Positions 34,001-42,395 of a stretch of 64,000 nt of DNA are shown here, one piece after another. Made by a program: the position numbers and the translations under genes. The DNA is taken from assembly GCF_003955665.1 (NCBI RefSeq), contig NZ_RXHU01000043.1, positions 1 through 64,000 of the forward strand, read 5' to 3'. Under the pieces are notes generated by a model that saw only the letters and a program-made list of their open reading frames with translations, did no database searches and was not told the origin of the DNA. Origin of the DNA: Paenibacillus whitsoniae (lineage in GTDB: Bacteria > Bacillota > Bacilli > Paenibacillales > NBRC-103111). Position 1 is the first letter of the stretch, and the number at the start of each line of letters is the position of its first letter.

Positions 34001-34341
34001 CTGTCCTGTTCTCGCTGTATATGGTGTTCATTAACAAGGATAAGCGTCTGCGTCTGCTGCTGATCGCCTACGGCTCACAATATTTGCCGTGGATCCTAGT
34101 GCCGAGACTTACGTTTATTTACCACTATTTTGCGATGGTTCCATTCCTGGTTCTCATCCTTACGTTCTACATTAAGCAGTTTCTGGAAGAAGGCCCCCCG
34201 AAGCGGCGCCAATGGGTGCTCGGTTATCTGGGCGGCGTGCTGCTGCTGTTCTTCCTGTTCTACCCGATTCTGTCCGGCATGATGATTCCAGCGAAATATT
34301 CATTCTTCCTGCGCTGGCTGCCGGGTTGGAATTTCTTCTAA
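31060..34341 (+). CDS. Fusion of two GT-C glycosyltransferase domains around a discoidin-like domain
   Basis: A 1093-aa membrane protein with three parts. Residues about 20-425 are a GT-C mannosyltransferase-like domain (GT87/PIG-M type: YDTDVRTFLAWADRAY, LDYPPGYMYVLYIVG, WGQVDSFFML, KMHERYLHYG) with about ten helices. After a charged linker (425-490) and one helix, residues about 513-625 look like an F5/8-type C (discoidin) domain (VVVDLGSSHQITRINSFAG). Residues about 650-1093 are a PMT/GT39-type O-mannosyltransferase with the acidic pair in YFDEIYHART and HPPLGK. GT-C enzymes use lipid-linked sugars at the outer membrane face. The ATG at 31060 has AAGGAG 7 bases upstream and TATAAT at 31021-31026. 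Acceptor and sugar are unknown. Confidence 0.82.
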   Translation: MASLYKQQEQQGSASSGIMLFGVMLAAALLLRLFVAPIWIGYDTDVRTFLAWADRAYTVGLNGLYTNAKDYFLDYPPGYMYVLYIVGMLHHKLAIPWESAGSLLVLKLPAMLADIATAVMLVRVALSKQGGMRSWAQALGLAALYLFNPAIWSNSAVWGQVDSFFMLFISATLLYQQRGKLQHASFFIALALLLKPQALLFGVFLLIDVARKRNWMTWLLCVLTGLATMAVISLPFAIGRGYGWLVGLYSGTLASYPYGSLNAFNVLALLGGNFIDLNQTFLHIPYQWIGLVLMVLAMIYVCLIYLLGYQRRGAVLYLSFLFITAVFMCMTKMHERYLHYGLVLALLSFIYIRDKRILWLFIGFSATHFINIADVLLRSFHQDYHIPRYDPLMLTVSAANVVLFIYACQLGWRLFVKSDQDRQEEQLATASAEQAASLEDISQEGQRSSNETEPGPVSFRETKLWKSIFQGEEGSIENGERGRGRWFTRKDWLYLGALVVVYTIIALFHLGGHTDPKTFWKPATSGEAVVVDLGSSHQITRINSFAGVGEGAYSYWFSQDGENWQDQIAVKSDHTQVLTWHAEEPKKEARYIKVVIDTQESAALHLHEIGIFGDGQTTPLHIQQVQALNVNPADEGAPASLFDEPKDVPYSPTYMNGTYFDEIYHARTAWEHLHKIEPYESTHPPLGKILISVGIYLFGLNPFGWRIVGTLFGVGMIPIMYVFAKRLFGRSEYALIAAFLFTFDFMHFAQTRIATIDVYGVFFIMLMFFFMYRYTTRSFYRHRLWATLIPLGLSGLFFGIGAASKWIVIYGGAGLAVLLAISLWERYREYRFAKKLLLRQASTEEEIPALEAVMEAELSPEESAQLQHVKRRFVPGTIWTLLWCVLTFVLIPVTIYTLSYIPFMMVPGPGHGLKDVVTYQVHMYKYHKDLVATHPFSSPWWEWPMMLRPIWYYQAKFMPEGMLSSIVSFGNPLVWWPGFIAVLFSLYMVFINKDKRLRLLLIAYGSQYLPWILVPRLTFIYHYFAMVPFLVLILTFYIKQFLEEGPPKRRQWVLGYLGGVLLLFFLFYPILSGMMIPAKYSFFLRWLPGWNFF

Positions 34342-34366
34342 CTATGAAAATGGAGTGTGAACGTTG

Positions 34367-34912
34367 ATGGCTAAAATCGTTATTATTTCCGGCAGTCCGA
34401 CCCCGACTTCAAGAATTCACGGTGTGATTGAGATTGCCCGCAGCGCCTTCGTACAGGCCGGTTTGGAAGTCGATTGGATCAAAGTACGGGACATCCCTGC
34501 CGAAGATCTGATGTACGCTAACTTTGCCAGCGAAGCGATTGTGAACGCGAACAACATCGTAGCAAGCGCGGATGCGGTGCTTGTGGCAACGCCTGTGTAT
34601 AAAGCTTCTTACACCGGTGTGCTCAAAGCGTTCCTGGACCTGCTCCCGCAAAAAGGGCTCGAACGCAAAGTCGTCCTTCCGATCGCGGTCGGCGGCACAC
34701 AGTCTCATCTGCTCGCCATTGATTATGCGCTAAAGCCGGTGCTGTCCGCGCTGGGGGCGCAAAATATTTTACAAGGCGTCTTCGTGCTCGATAAGCAGGT
34801 CACGTGGGGCGAAGGCGGGCAAGCGATTCTCGATAAGGAAATTACGGAGCGATTGGATAAGGCAGTGCAGGATTTTATTCAGGAAGTGAAGTGGCATACG
34901 AGCCGCTCGTAG
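34367..34912 (+). CDS. ssuE: NADPH-dependent FMN reductase (SsuE family)
   Basis: A 181-aa flavodoxin-like protein: phosphate loop VIISGSPTPTSR near the N-terminus, then TPVYKASYTGVLKAFLDLLP, the FMN-binding turn of SsuE. It supplies reduced FMN, in known systems to the alkanesulfonate monooxygenase SsuD. No ssuD or sulfonate ABC genes are nearby, so the partner is unknown. GGAGTG precedes two possible starts (TTG at 34364 and ATG at 34367). It follows the glycosyltransferase gene by 25 bases and may share its transcript. Confidence 0.82.
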   Translation: MAKIVIISGSPTPTSRIHGVIEIARSAFVQAGLEVDWIKVRDIPAEDLMYANFASEAIVNANNIVASADAVLVATPVYKASYTGVLKAFLDLLPQKGLERKVVLPIAVGGTQSHLLAIDYALKPVLSALGAQNILQGVFVLDKQVTWGEGGQAILDKEITERLDKAVQDFIQEVKWHTSRS

Positions 34913-34919
34913 TTGATTA

Positions 34920-34964
34920 CGACCGCTTCCGGCACATGGTGCTGGCGGCGGTTTCTTTTTTGGC
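34920..34964 (+). terminator. Probable terminator after ssuE
   Basis: ACCGCTTCCGGCAC and GTGCTGGCGGCGGT form an imperfect stem around ATG, followed by TTTCTTTTTT. Confidence 0.7.
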
Positions 34965-35070
34965 CAGGCGTCAGGTTGGCGGGATTTGTTAATGCCGGGG
35001 TTGCATGCGGCATGGTATACTGAGATCATGTGTACATGAAATGAACCGTTAAACGAGGGGAGCAATTCGT

Positions 35071-35955
35071 TTGTCTGATAAATCTGATACTAAATCTGAA
35101 TCCTTGCTGCTTGTAGACGGAATGGCGCTGCTGTTCCGCGGTTTTTATGCCACTTCTTCAGGCGGATACATAATGAGAACAAGTGCCGGTGTGCCGGTGA
35201 ACGGCGTCTATGGCTTTCTTCGGTACATGCTGGATGCTATTCAGACCTTCAAGCCTACGCATGTGGCGTGCTGTTGGGATATGGGGAGCCGCACATTTCG
35301 GACGGAGAAGTTCGAGTCTTACAAAGCGAACCGGGGGCCTGCGCCGGAGGAACTGATTCCTCAGTTCGACTTGGTCAAGGAAGTGACGGCCAGTTTTAAC
35401 ATTCCTAACGTTGGCGTCAGCGGCTACGAGGCGGACGATTGCATCGGGACGCTCGCGACACTTTACAGCGCGTCGATGAAGGTGCAGATTTTGACCGGCG
35501 ATCACGACATGCTGCAACTGGTTAATGAGAACACGGAAGTCATTATTATGAAAAAAGGCCACTCCAACTACATGGTGTATAACCTCGACTCCCTCATGGA
35601 GGAAAAGAGCTTGACGCCGCCGCAGATCATCGATCTGAAGGGACTTACGGGCGATACGGCGGACAATTACCCAGGCGTGAAGGGAATCGGTGAAAAGACG
35701 GCCGTTAAGCTGCTGAACGAGTATCAGACAATCGACGGCATTCTGGAAAACCTGGCGCAATTGCCAAAAGGCGTGCGCGCCAAAATTGAAGCAGAGCTGG
35801 AGATGCTGCACCTCTCCCGCGATCTCGCCACGATTCGTCTCGATGCGCCGATCGCTTGCGCACTGGAAGACTGCAACTGGGCCATGGAGCGCGAGAAAGT
35901 CATTAGTAAATTTGAAGAACTGGAATTTAAAGGACTTATGAAATTAATCGGCTAA
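35071..35955 (+). CDS. ypcP: 5'-3' exonuclease / flap endonuclease (YpcP type)
   Basis: A 294-aa protein that equals the N-terminal nuclease domain of DNA polymerase I. It has SLLLVDGMALLFRGFYA near the start, the acidic cluster GYEADDCIGTLA near 125, LTGDHDMLQL, and the helix-hairpin-helix GLTGDTADNYPGVKGIGEKTA near 190-210, with several metal-binding Asp residues. It removes RNA primers and flaps during replication and repair, separate from polymerase I. Start is TTG with GAGGGGAG 7 bases upstream; the ORF has no other start nearby. A terminator follows. Confidence 0.88.
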   Translation: MSDKSDTKSESLLLVDGMALLFRGFYATSSGGYIMRTSAGVPVNGVYGFLRYMLDAIQTFKPTHVACCWDMGSRTFRTEKFESYKANRGPAPEELIPQFDLVKEVTASFNIPNVGVSGYEADDCIGTLATLYSASMKVQILTGDHDMLQLVNENTEVIIMKKGHSNYMVYNLDSLMEEKSLTPPQIIDLKGLTGDTADNYPGVKGIGEKTAVKLLNEYQTIDGILENLAQLPKGVRAKIEAELEMLHLSRDLATIRLDAPIACALEDCNWAMEREKVISKFEELEFKGLMKLIG

Positions 35956-35962
35956 ATGAACA

Positions 35963-35992
35963 AGCAAGATCCTGGAAGGGGTCTTGTTTTTC
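35963..35992 (+). terminator. Terminator after the exonuclease gene
   Basis: CAAGATCC and GGGTCTTG form an 8-base stem (one G-U) with a short loop, then TTTTTCTT. Confidence 0.8.
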
Positions 35993-36199
35993 TTATTCAT
36001 CAAATGACGATCGAAATTCTAAAGATTTTATCCATTTACCTAGGGTAATTAGCTGTCTGGTCAGGGTAAAACAGCTAGAATAGGGGCATCGGGCGGCCTA
36101 AGCCAACGCTCTAATCACCTACAGGAACCGCTGATAAAGCGGTCGCCAAAGTTTCGTTCGGACACCGTGCAAGTTGGCTCAGGGAGGCTATTCTGCCGC

Positions 36200-38041
36200 A
36201 TGAAGCATCGATCGATTATCAATTATATTAATCAGCATTTTAAGGTCAAGCTTATCCTAAGTTTGTCCGTCATCATTATCCTTTGTTCCCTTGTAACCGG
36301 TTACGTTTCATACCGGATTAATCTTAATCTATTCGAAAGCGAAATCAGTCGGCAATACGTTCAGACGAGCGAGCAGACGATGGAGCAGATCGGGTTTAAA
36401 ATTCAAGATATATACCGAATGACCGACTTTGTTTTCTTTCATCCGATGGTCGAGGAAATTGTAAAGGGAATGAATGCGGTTCCCAAAGATGGAGAGAGCG
36501 AGGCTTACCGCAACTTCATGTTGGAGCGCGACTTGGCCAACATTCTGCTTCCCCTCAAAAATGAAACGCCGCAAATCCGTGCCCTGTACATCGTCGATCA
36601 GCAGGGGAACAATGTCTATTTTAGTCAGGCGGCCGCATCCATTCAGATTAAATTTCCCGACTTCTATGCGCAGATTAAAGGCGGTATGAATCCATCATCC
36701 GCGGAAATCGTCTGGCAGCGAACGCTCATTCCCGATACATCGGAACCGTCGGGATTCAAAAGCACGATTGTCGCGGCGCGCGTGCTGAAATCGACGAAGC
36801 AACAGACGGAGTATGGCATGATCATACTGATCTTGGATGAATCCTTCTTCAGCAACTCCTTGGAACCGCTTTTGGCGGGAAGAACGACGGGGGCCTACTT
36901 GTATGACCAGCATGGGAAACTGCTGTACAGCAAGGAGGCGGCCAATGCGCAAGGCTACGAGCCCCAATTGCTGAAAGCTGGCATGGACGGGCGATTGATT
37001 CGGCATATTGGCAATACCGATTACTTGTTTGTCAAAAGCGTGTACGAGCCCCGCTCCTTCACGCTGACCAGCGGCATCTCGCTGGCAGATCTAAAAGCCA
37101 AGGGCCGCAGTGTATATCAACTGGCGCTTATCTCCGGGCTTGTCAGCGTTGCCCTAATGGCTATTAGCGTATCGTTCTTTAGCGGCAAAATGCTCCGGCC
37201 GCTGCACCAGTTAGTACGTGCGATGCAGCGGGTGAGAGAAGGGAATTTCCGCGAATCCATCCCCAAAACATCGAAGGACGAATTCGCATTTCTGGCGGAC
37301 AGCTTCAACAAGATGGTTGCAGATATTCAAGCGCTCATCCAAGAAGTCTATGTCAGCAAACTAAGCGAGAAGGAAGCGGAACTAAAAGCGCTGCAGGCGC
37401 AGCTCAATCCTCATTTTTTGCATAATGCCTTAAATACCATATATTGGAAAATCATGTTGTTATATGAAGATGCCGAGACGGCCTCGTTAGTCTCCAGTTT
37501 GTCAGATTTGTTGAAATACTCCCTTGGCACGATCTCCGCCCCCAGTACGCTAAGGGAAGAACTTAAGCAGATCCGAAACTATATGACGATTCAAGAAGCG
37601 CGCTACGGAGAGGAATTAACCGTCTGCCTCGAGGTCGAGGAGGCGATACTGGAGGGAAGCATGCAGCGGCTGCTGCTGCAGCCTTTGGTGGAGAACGTGT
37701 TTGTACATGCTTTTGCGGATCAGTCAGAAGACAAGCGTTTGTCAATCCGGGCTAGCCGCGTAGACAGCGAACTTCGCATTGAAATCGAGGATAACGGCTG
37801 CGGCATGCCGGACAGAGTAATCGCACAGCTTCACGATGATCGCAGTATACAGGACGACCGGAAAGAGCGGGAAAGCATCGGCATTCGCAATGTGATGAGA
37901 CGTATTCACCTTGTTCATGGGAAGCCGTACGGTATGGACATTCGACAGTTGGAACAGGGAACACGGATTGTACTTAGACTGCCGTTCGAGCTCGAACTGC
38001 GCAAGGAAGGAGAGACACAGCATGCGCATCATGTTGGTTGA
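36200..38041 (+). CDS. YesM-type sensor histidine kinase
   Basis: A 613-aa membrane kinase: first membrane helix at about 17-40, extracytoplasmic Cache-like sensor (about 45-295), second helix near 310-330, HAMP (about 332-385), then a His_kinase region with the phospho-accepting His in LNPHFLHNALNTIYWK (about 408) and an ATPase domain (LLQPLVENVFVHAFADQ, DNGCGMP). This is the LytS/YesM-type 5TM-less kinase common in Paenibacillus sugar loci. The ATG at 36200 has AGGGAGG 13 bases upstream, a long spacing. It overlaps the response regulator by 20 bases. It probably senses a sugar together with the binding proteins downstream. Confidence 0.88.
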   Translation: MKHRSIINYINQHFKVKLILSLSVIIILCSLVTGYVSYRINLNLFESEISRQYVQTSEQTMEQIGFKIQDIYRMTDFVFFHPMVEEIVKGMNAVPKDGESEAYRNFMLERDLANILLPLKNETPQIRALYIVDQQGNNVYFSQAAASIQIKFPDFYAQIKGGMNPSSAEIVWQRTLIPDTSEPSGFKSTIVAARVLKSTKQQTEYGMIILILDESFFSNSLEPLLAGRTTGAYLYDQHGKLLYSKEAANAQGYEPQLLKAGMDGRLIRHIGNTDYLFVKSVYEPRSFTLTSGISLADLKAKGRSVYQLALISGLVSVALMAISVSFFSGKMLRPLHQLVRAMQRVREGNFRESIPKTSKDEFAFLADSFNKMVADIQALIQEVYVSKLSEKEAELKALQAQLNPHFLHNALNTIYWKIMLLYEDAETASLVSSLSDLLKYSLGTISAPSTLREELKQIRNYMTIQEARYGEELTVCLEVEEAILEGSMQRLLLQPLVENVFVHAFADQSEDKRLSIRASRVDSELRIEIEDNGCGMPDRVIAQLHDDRSIQDDRKERESIGIRNVMRRIHLVHGKPYGMDIRQLEQGTRIVLRLPFELELRKEGETQHAHHVG

Positions 38042-39554
38042 GGATGAGCCTTTATTCCGGAAAGGGCTTGCCAAAATGATAGCAGGATCAGGGACAAGAT
38101 GGACCGTCTGCGGAGAAGCGGAGAACGGTCAGGTTGCGGAGCAGATGATTCCGGAACTGCAGCCGGATCTGGTGATGACGGATATTCGCATGCCTGCGAT
38201 GGACGGACTCCAGCTCCTTAAACAAACGAAGGCCCGTTTTCCTTCCATCGAGTTTATTGTGATTACGGGGTATCAGGATTTTTATTATGCCCAGACTGCG
38301 CTGCGCAGCGGTGCACTGGATCTGCTCGTTAAGCCCTGCAGCATGCAAGATATTTTTGATGTTCTGCACAAAGTGGAAGTGCTGCTTGCGGAGCGAGAGG
38401 CTGTCGCCCGTCAAGCGGCGAGTGACAAGCAATTGCTCTTGGAAAATACGCTTCGAGCGGTTATGCTGCGCTTTCCCTACGCATTGGGCATGCTGGAAGA
38501 GCTGAAGGGCATGCCCGATTCGTATCGGTTGCTGATGATCCAGATCATGGATTTTTTCCCGGTTCATCGCGCCTACCGAAAGCAGGATGTTTCTTTGCTG
38601 CAATTCTCAGCACTGAACATTATAGGGGAAATGATGGACATTTTCGGCATCACGGGAACCTTGCTGGGCATAGAGTCAGGGCGGTTCGCTCTCTTGTTCG
38701 ATGCGTCTGCAGACGAGGAGCCATTCGTAGAGGCTGCTTGCCGAACTGTGCAGCAATTACTCGGATTGCCGATGAGCGCGGCATGTTCCGACCTTGTTGG
38801 AGAGTGGACACAGCTGCCGGATGTCTACGAGTCATTACTGGAGAAGATGAAAGCGTCAATTTCCGTAGATAAGGCGAATGGACAAGAAGCGGCTTTGGCA
38901 ATTAATCGGGCCAGACAGCAACTGATTAGTGCTCAACTGGCTGCATTCTTTTCTTCCGGGCAAATTGACGCCATGAAATCGTATTTGGAACAGCATGCGT
39001 TAGAAATTAGCAGCATCAATGAGGAAGCTTGGCGGATCGAAGCCTTATCGCTTAGCTTTGCGCTGCAGGATACGATGCGCAAGCAATTTGGACAGGAGTC
39101 GGACTCGCTTTCCTTGACGGATCGGATCAGCAAGCTGCACGATTGCCATGGGAAGGATGAAGCCGGGGCATGGATGAAGGAAGAACTGGAGCGGTTTTGG
39201 ACCGCTTTTCAAGCGTGGCAGAACAGACATAGTGCCGGCGCCATTTCACGAGCAGTTCGCTATATGCAGGAGCGATATACCGAATCGCTGTCGCTGCAGC
39301 AGGTAGCCGCTCAGGTACATTTGAACGCAACCTATTTTAGCCATGTGTTCAAGAAAGAGACCGGCTTCAGCTTTGTTCAGTATCTTCTTGAGATGCGCAT
39401 GGAGAAGGCGAAGCAATTGCTCGCAAACACCGATATGAACATTACAGAAATTTCAGGTGCAATTGGGTATGACCTGCCCAATTACTTTGCTAAATTGTTC
39501 AGACAGTGTACAGGGCTCTCCCCAAAGGAGTTCCGGAAACAAAATCAGATATGA
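38022..39554 (+). CDS. YesN-type response regulator, AraC family
   Basis: A 510-aa regulator: receiver domain (1-120) starting MRIMLVEDEPLFRKGL, with the phospho-acceptor Asp in LVMTDIRMPAMDG (about 54). A long middle region (about 140-400) has no known function. A C-terminal AraC DNA-binding domain (about 408-508) holds two helix-turn-helix units (YTESLSLQQVAAQVHLNATY and NITEISGAIGYDLPNYF). AAGGAAGGAG precedes the ATG, which lies inside the end of the kinase gene. The pair probably controls the ABC genes and the hydrolase downstream. Confidence 0.88.
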   Translation: MRIMLVEDEPLFRKGLAKMIAGSGTRWTVCGEAENGQVAEQMIPELQPDLVMTDIRMPAMDGLQLLKQTKARFPSIEFIVITGYQDFYYAQTALRSGALDLLVKPCSMQDIFDVLHKVEVLLAEREAVARQAASDKQLLLENTLRAVMLRFPYALGMLEELKGMPDSYRLLMIQIMDFFPVHRAYRKQDVSLLQFSALNIIGEMMDIFGITGTLLGIESGRFALLFDASADEEPFVEAACRTVQQLLGLPMSAACSDLVGEWTQLPDVYESLLEKMKASISVDKANGQEAALAINRARQQLISAQLAAFFSSGQIDAMKSYLEQHALEISSINEEAWRIEALSLSFALQDTMRKQFGQESDSLSLTDRISKLHDCHGKDEAGAWMKEELERFWTAFQAWQNRHSAGAISRAVRYMQERYTESLSLQQVAAQVHLNATYFSHVFKKETGFSFVQYLLEMRMEKAKQLLANTDMNITEISGAIGYDLPNYFAKLFRQCTGLSPKEFRKQNQI

Positions 39555-39591
39555 CTGAGGCGAACAAGTCTTCAGGAAAAGAGGCGTCTGG

Positions 39592-41247
39592 ATGATCAAA
39601 GGATGCAGATCCGCAGCGTTACTTGTATTGCTTGCTGTGGCAAGTGCTGGATGTGGGGCGGGCGACGGCCGGTTGCCAGTGCCTTCACAGGGTGCGGCCA
39701 AGCGGGGGAGCATTACCGTAAGCATTTATGACCGAGGTATTACCCCAGCCAGTGAGGGGACCGTCGATAACAACATCATGACGAGATGGATCAACGAGGC
39801 TGGCCCTGTCGATGTCAAATTTATTCCGGTGTCACGCACCCAATCGGAACAGGGGCTCAATACCTTATTTGCTGCTGAGAAAGCGCCGGATTTGATTTTG
39901 GAATATGCACCGCAAGTCAAAAACACACTGATTGACCGAAAGCTGATTCAGCCGATAGAGGGCATGATTAAAGCTTATAGTACCGAATACAAAGAGCTGC
40001 TGCGTAAATATCCGATTTTGAAAAGAGTAGGAACCGGCGCCGACGGTCAGTTGTACCAGTTTGGCCGTATTAACGAGACGATTCCGCAGCGCGGCGTCTT
40101 TATCCGGAAGGACTGGCTTCAAAAACTCGGGTTGAATATACCGAAGACGACGGATGAGCTCTATCTCGTAGCTAAAGCGTTCGCTGAACGGGACCCGGAC
40201 GGGAACGGCAAGAAAGATACATACGGCATCGCGATGTCCTACAATTCCGGAGCCATCCTGGATGAGATGTTTGGTGTGACTTACCCTGATTATGTCGTCA
40301 AGAATGGTGAGCTTGTTCACGGCTGGGATCATATTGAGGCGGTCACGGCGTTTAAGAAAAGGCTGTACGAGGAAGGAATTGTGGACAGAAGCTATTTTAC
40401 GGACAAGACGGGGTCAAGGGCGAAGTATGATTTCCTAAATGGCAAGACAGGTATCTTCATGGAACAGTTTAACGTTCCCGTCACTTTCTTAACCGATTTT
40501 TACATGCCCTTGTTAAAAAATGTGCCGGAAGCGGATCTAGCCATCATGCCGTATCCGGAGACGCCGGTCGGACGATTCAACCCCATTTTTGTGAATCCGG
40601 TTCAAATGACGGGGGTTGTGAATGCCAAGGCCAAAGATCCGGAGGCCGTCATGAAGTATGTCGACTTCGCTTCCTCGGAACGATTTATGAAAACGATGTA
40701 CTACGGCTTTGAAGGCATTCATAGCAAATCGGAAGCCGGCGTCTGCCCGCAAGTAACGGATCTGATGAAATGGAGAACAGAATTCAACTATGCCTCTGGC
40801 GACTTTGCGATGCTAGCTTCGCCAATCCTTGCAGGCAACTGTTATTATGGCACGAGGAAATTAAGCAATGACGATCCGCTGCAAAAGCGCGTCAAGGAGA
40901 TGTTCGAACGAAACTCTCTGAATGTAGATTTCAATTTGCAGACAGCCGGTCCGACGCATTCGGAGCAGATGCCCCAACCGCCGAAGGAGCTTCAGCAGAT
41001 CCTAACGGATATGACGAGGCACGTTGGCTCGATGGAAGGGGACATCTGGATAAAGGCTGTCCTAACGCCGGGATACTCACCGATGCAGGCTAGGCAGGAT
41101 GCAGTTGCTGCATGGGAGTCGGCCGGAGGTGAAAAAGTGGATGAGTGGTACCGGAAGTTCTACGCCACTGACAAGTCGAAAATCATCCTGACAGAGGATA
41201 TTTACCGTATCTTCCAGGAACAGCGTGCTGCACAGAACGCGAATTAA
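39592..41247 (+). CDS. Extracellular solute-binding lipoprotein 1 (LplA/YtcQ family)
   Basis: A 551-aa lipoprotein: signal peptide with lipobox ASAGC (Cys21), then a large binding domain of the LplA/YtcQ type. Typical marks are APDLILEYAPQV, the Ca-site-like DPDGNGKKDTYGIA, and VRKDWLQKLGL-like IRKDWLQKLGLNIPKTTDE. It binds an oligosaccharide for the LplB/LplC permease. It starts 37 bases after the response regulator gene and ends in a terminator, so it could belong to the regulatory operon as a sensor partner. A second such protein lies after the permeases. Confidence 0.85.
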   Translation: MIKGCRSAALLVLLAVASAGCGAGDGRLPVPSQGAAKRGSITVSIYDRGITPASEGTVDNNIMTRWINEAGPVDVKFIPVSRTQSEQGLNTLFAAEKAPDLILEYAPQVKNTLIDRKLIQPIEGMIKAYSTEYKELLRKYPILKRVGTGADGQLYQFGRINETIPQRGVFIRKDWLQKLGLNIPKTTDELYLVAKAFAERDPDGNGKKDTYGIAMSYNSGAILDEMFGVTYPDYVVKNGELVHGWDHIEAVTAFKKRLYEEGIVDRSYFTDKTGSRAKYDFLNGKTGIFMEQFNVPVTFLTDFYMPLLKNVPEADLAIMPYPETPVGRFNPIFVNPVQMTGVVNAKAKDPEAVMKYVDFASSERFMKTMYYGFEGIHSKSEAGVCPQVTDLMKWRTEFNYASGDFAMLASPILAGNCYYGTRKLSNDDPLQKRVKEMFERNSLNVDFNLQTAGPTHSEQMPQPPKELQQILTDMTRHVGSMEGDIWIKAVLTPGYSPMQARQDAVAAWESAGGEKVDEWYRKFYATDKSKIILTEDIYRIFQEQRAAQNAN

Positions 41248-41258
41248 TTCAGAAGGAG

Positions 41259-41287
41259 AAAGCCCCCAAGTTCGGGGCTTTTTTTTA
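41259..41287 (+). terminator. Terminator after solute-binding lipoprotein 1
   Basis: AAAGCCCC and GGGGCTTT around a 7-base loop (CAAGTTC region), followed by eight T. Confidence 0.9.
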
Positions 41288-41401
41288 TCGAAGAATGTCC
41301 GACTTCCAAAAATCGTATCCATTTCTCCAAAGTTCTTAGATGTTCGTTCTGATAGAAAAACGTAAACTAAGATCAAGCAACAAGAACAAGAGGTGAATGC
41401 G

Positions 41402-42328
41402 ATGGGAGCAAGGCAGTCAAGCTGGAAGCAGGGGCTTCGTTATGTGAATCGGAACAAATATTTATACATACTGTTAGCCCCCTGCGTCCTCTATTTTTTA
41501 ATTTTCAACTATGTTCCAATGTACGGCATCCTGATGGCTTTTAAGGACTTTAACTTCTCTAAAGGCATTCTGGGCAGCCCCTGGGTTGGATGGGACAACT
41601 TCAGGTACATGTTCGGACTCAGCGATTTTTACAAAGTGTTCTGGAATTCGCTCTATTTAAGCTTCTTGCGGCTTGTCTTCGGATTCCCGTTTCCGATCCT
41701 GCTGGCGCTGTTTCTGAATGAGATTCGAAGCCTCGCTTATCAAAGAGCGGCCCAGACACTGATCTATCTGCCTCATTTCATCTCATGGGTCGTTATAGGG
41801 GGCATTCTTGTCAATTTCCTTTCACCGACATGGGGAATCGTCAATATTGTCTTGGCGAAGCTGGGGATGGAGCCTATCTTCTTCCTGGCAGATGAAAATT
41901 ATTTCAGACCCATTGTTGTGCTAAGCAACATTTGGAAAGAGTCCGGCTGGGGAAGCATTATTTATCTGGCCACGATTGCAGGCATTAACTCGGAACTGTA
42001 CGAGGCCGCCAGTATCGATGGAGCGAATCGCAGACAGAAGCTGTGGTCGATTACATTGCCGGGCATTAAATCGACGATCATCGTGCTGTTCATCCTGCGG
42101 CTCGGTCAAATGATGGGCAACGGATTTGAACAAATTTTTGTCTTGCAAAATCCGATGAATCTGGGCGTTTCCGAAGTGTTTGAAACTTATGCGTATCGCG
42201 TCGGTATTCTAGGCGGCAGGTTTTCTTTCGGCACCACAGTTGGACTATTTACATCTGTCATCGGTCTGATTTTCCTGCTAATCGGCAACAAAATCGCCAA
42301 GCTGATGAAAGAAGACGGTATTTGGTAA
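41402..42328 (+). CDS. Sugar ABC transporter permease (LplB family)
   Basis: A 308-aa permease with about six helices. LILYILLAPCVL-type first helix (YLYILLAPCVLYFLIFNYVP) and the cytoplasmic coupling loop ELYEAASIDGANRRQKLWSI (about 200-219) are typical of LplB/YteP. With LplC it forms the membrane channel of a carbohydrate importer. I chose the ATG at 41402 because AGAGGTGA lies 5 bases upstream; a GTG at 41393 inside that site is less likely. It lies behind a terminator and probably has its own promoter. The ATPase, as usual in this family (MsmX-like), is not encoded here. Confidence 0.9.
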   Translation: MGARQSSWKQGLRYVNRNKYLYILLAPCVLYFLIFNYVPMYGILMAFKDFNFSKGILGSPWVGWDNFRYMFGLSDFYKVFWNSLYLSFLRLVFGFPFPILLALFLNEIRSLAYQRAAQTLIYLPHFISWVVIGGILVNFLSPTWGIVNIVLAKLGMEPIFFLADENYFRPIVVLSNIWKESGWGSIIYLATIAGINSELYEAASIDGANRRQKLWSITLPGIKSTIIVLFILRLGQMMGNGFEQIFVLQNPMNLGVSEVFETYAYRVGILGGRFSFGTTVGLFTSVIGLIFLLIGNKIAKLMKEDGIW

Positions 42329-42395
42329 AAGAGGCTGATGCCGTCTGCAGGCATGTTGGTAGTCTGCAGGAATCCGCCAGAAAGGGGTAATTGCA

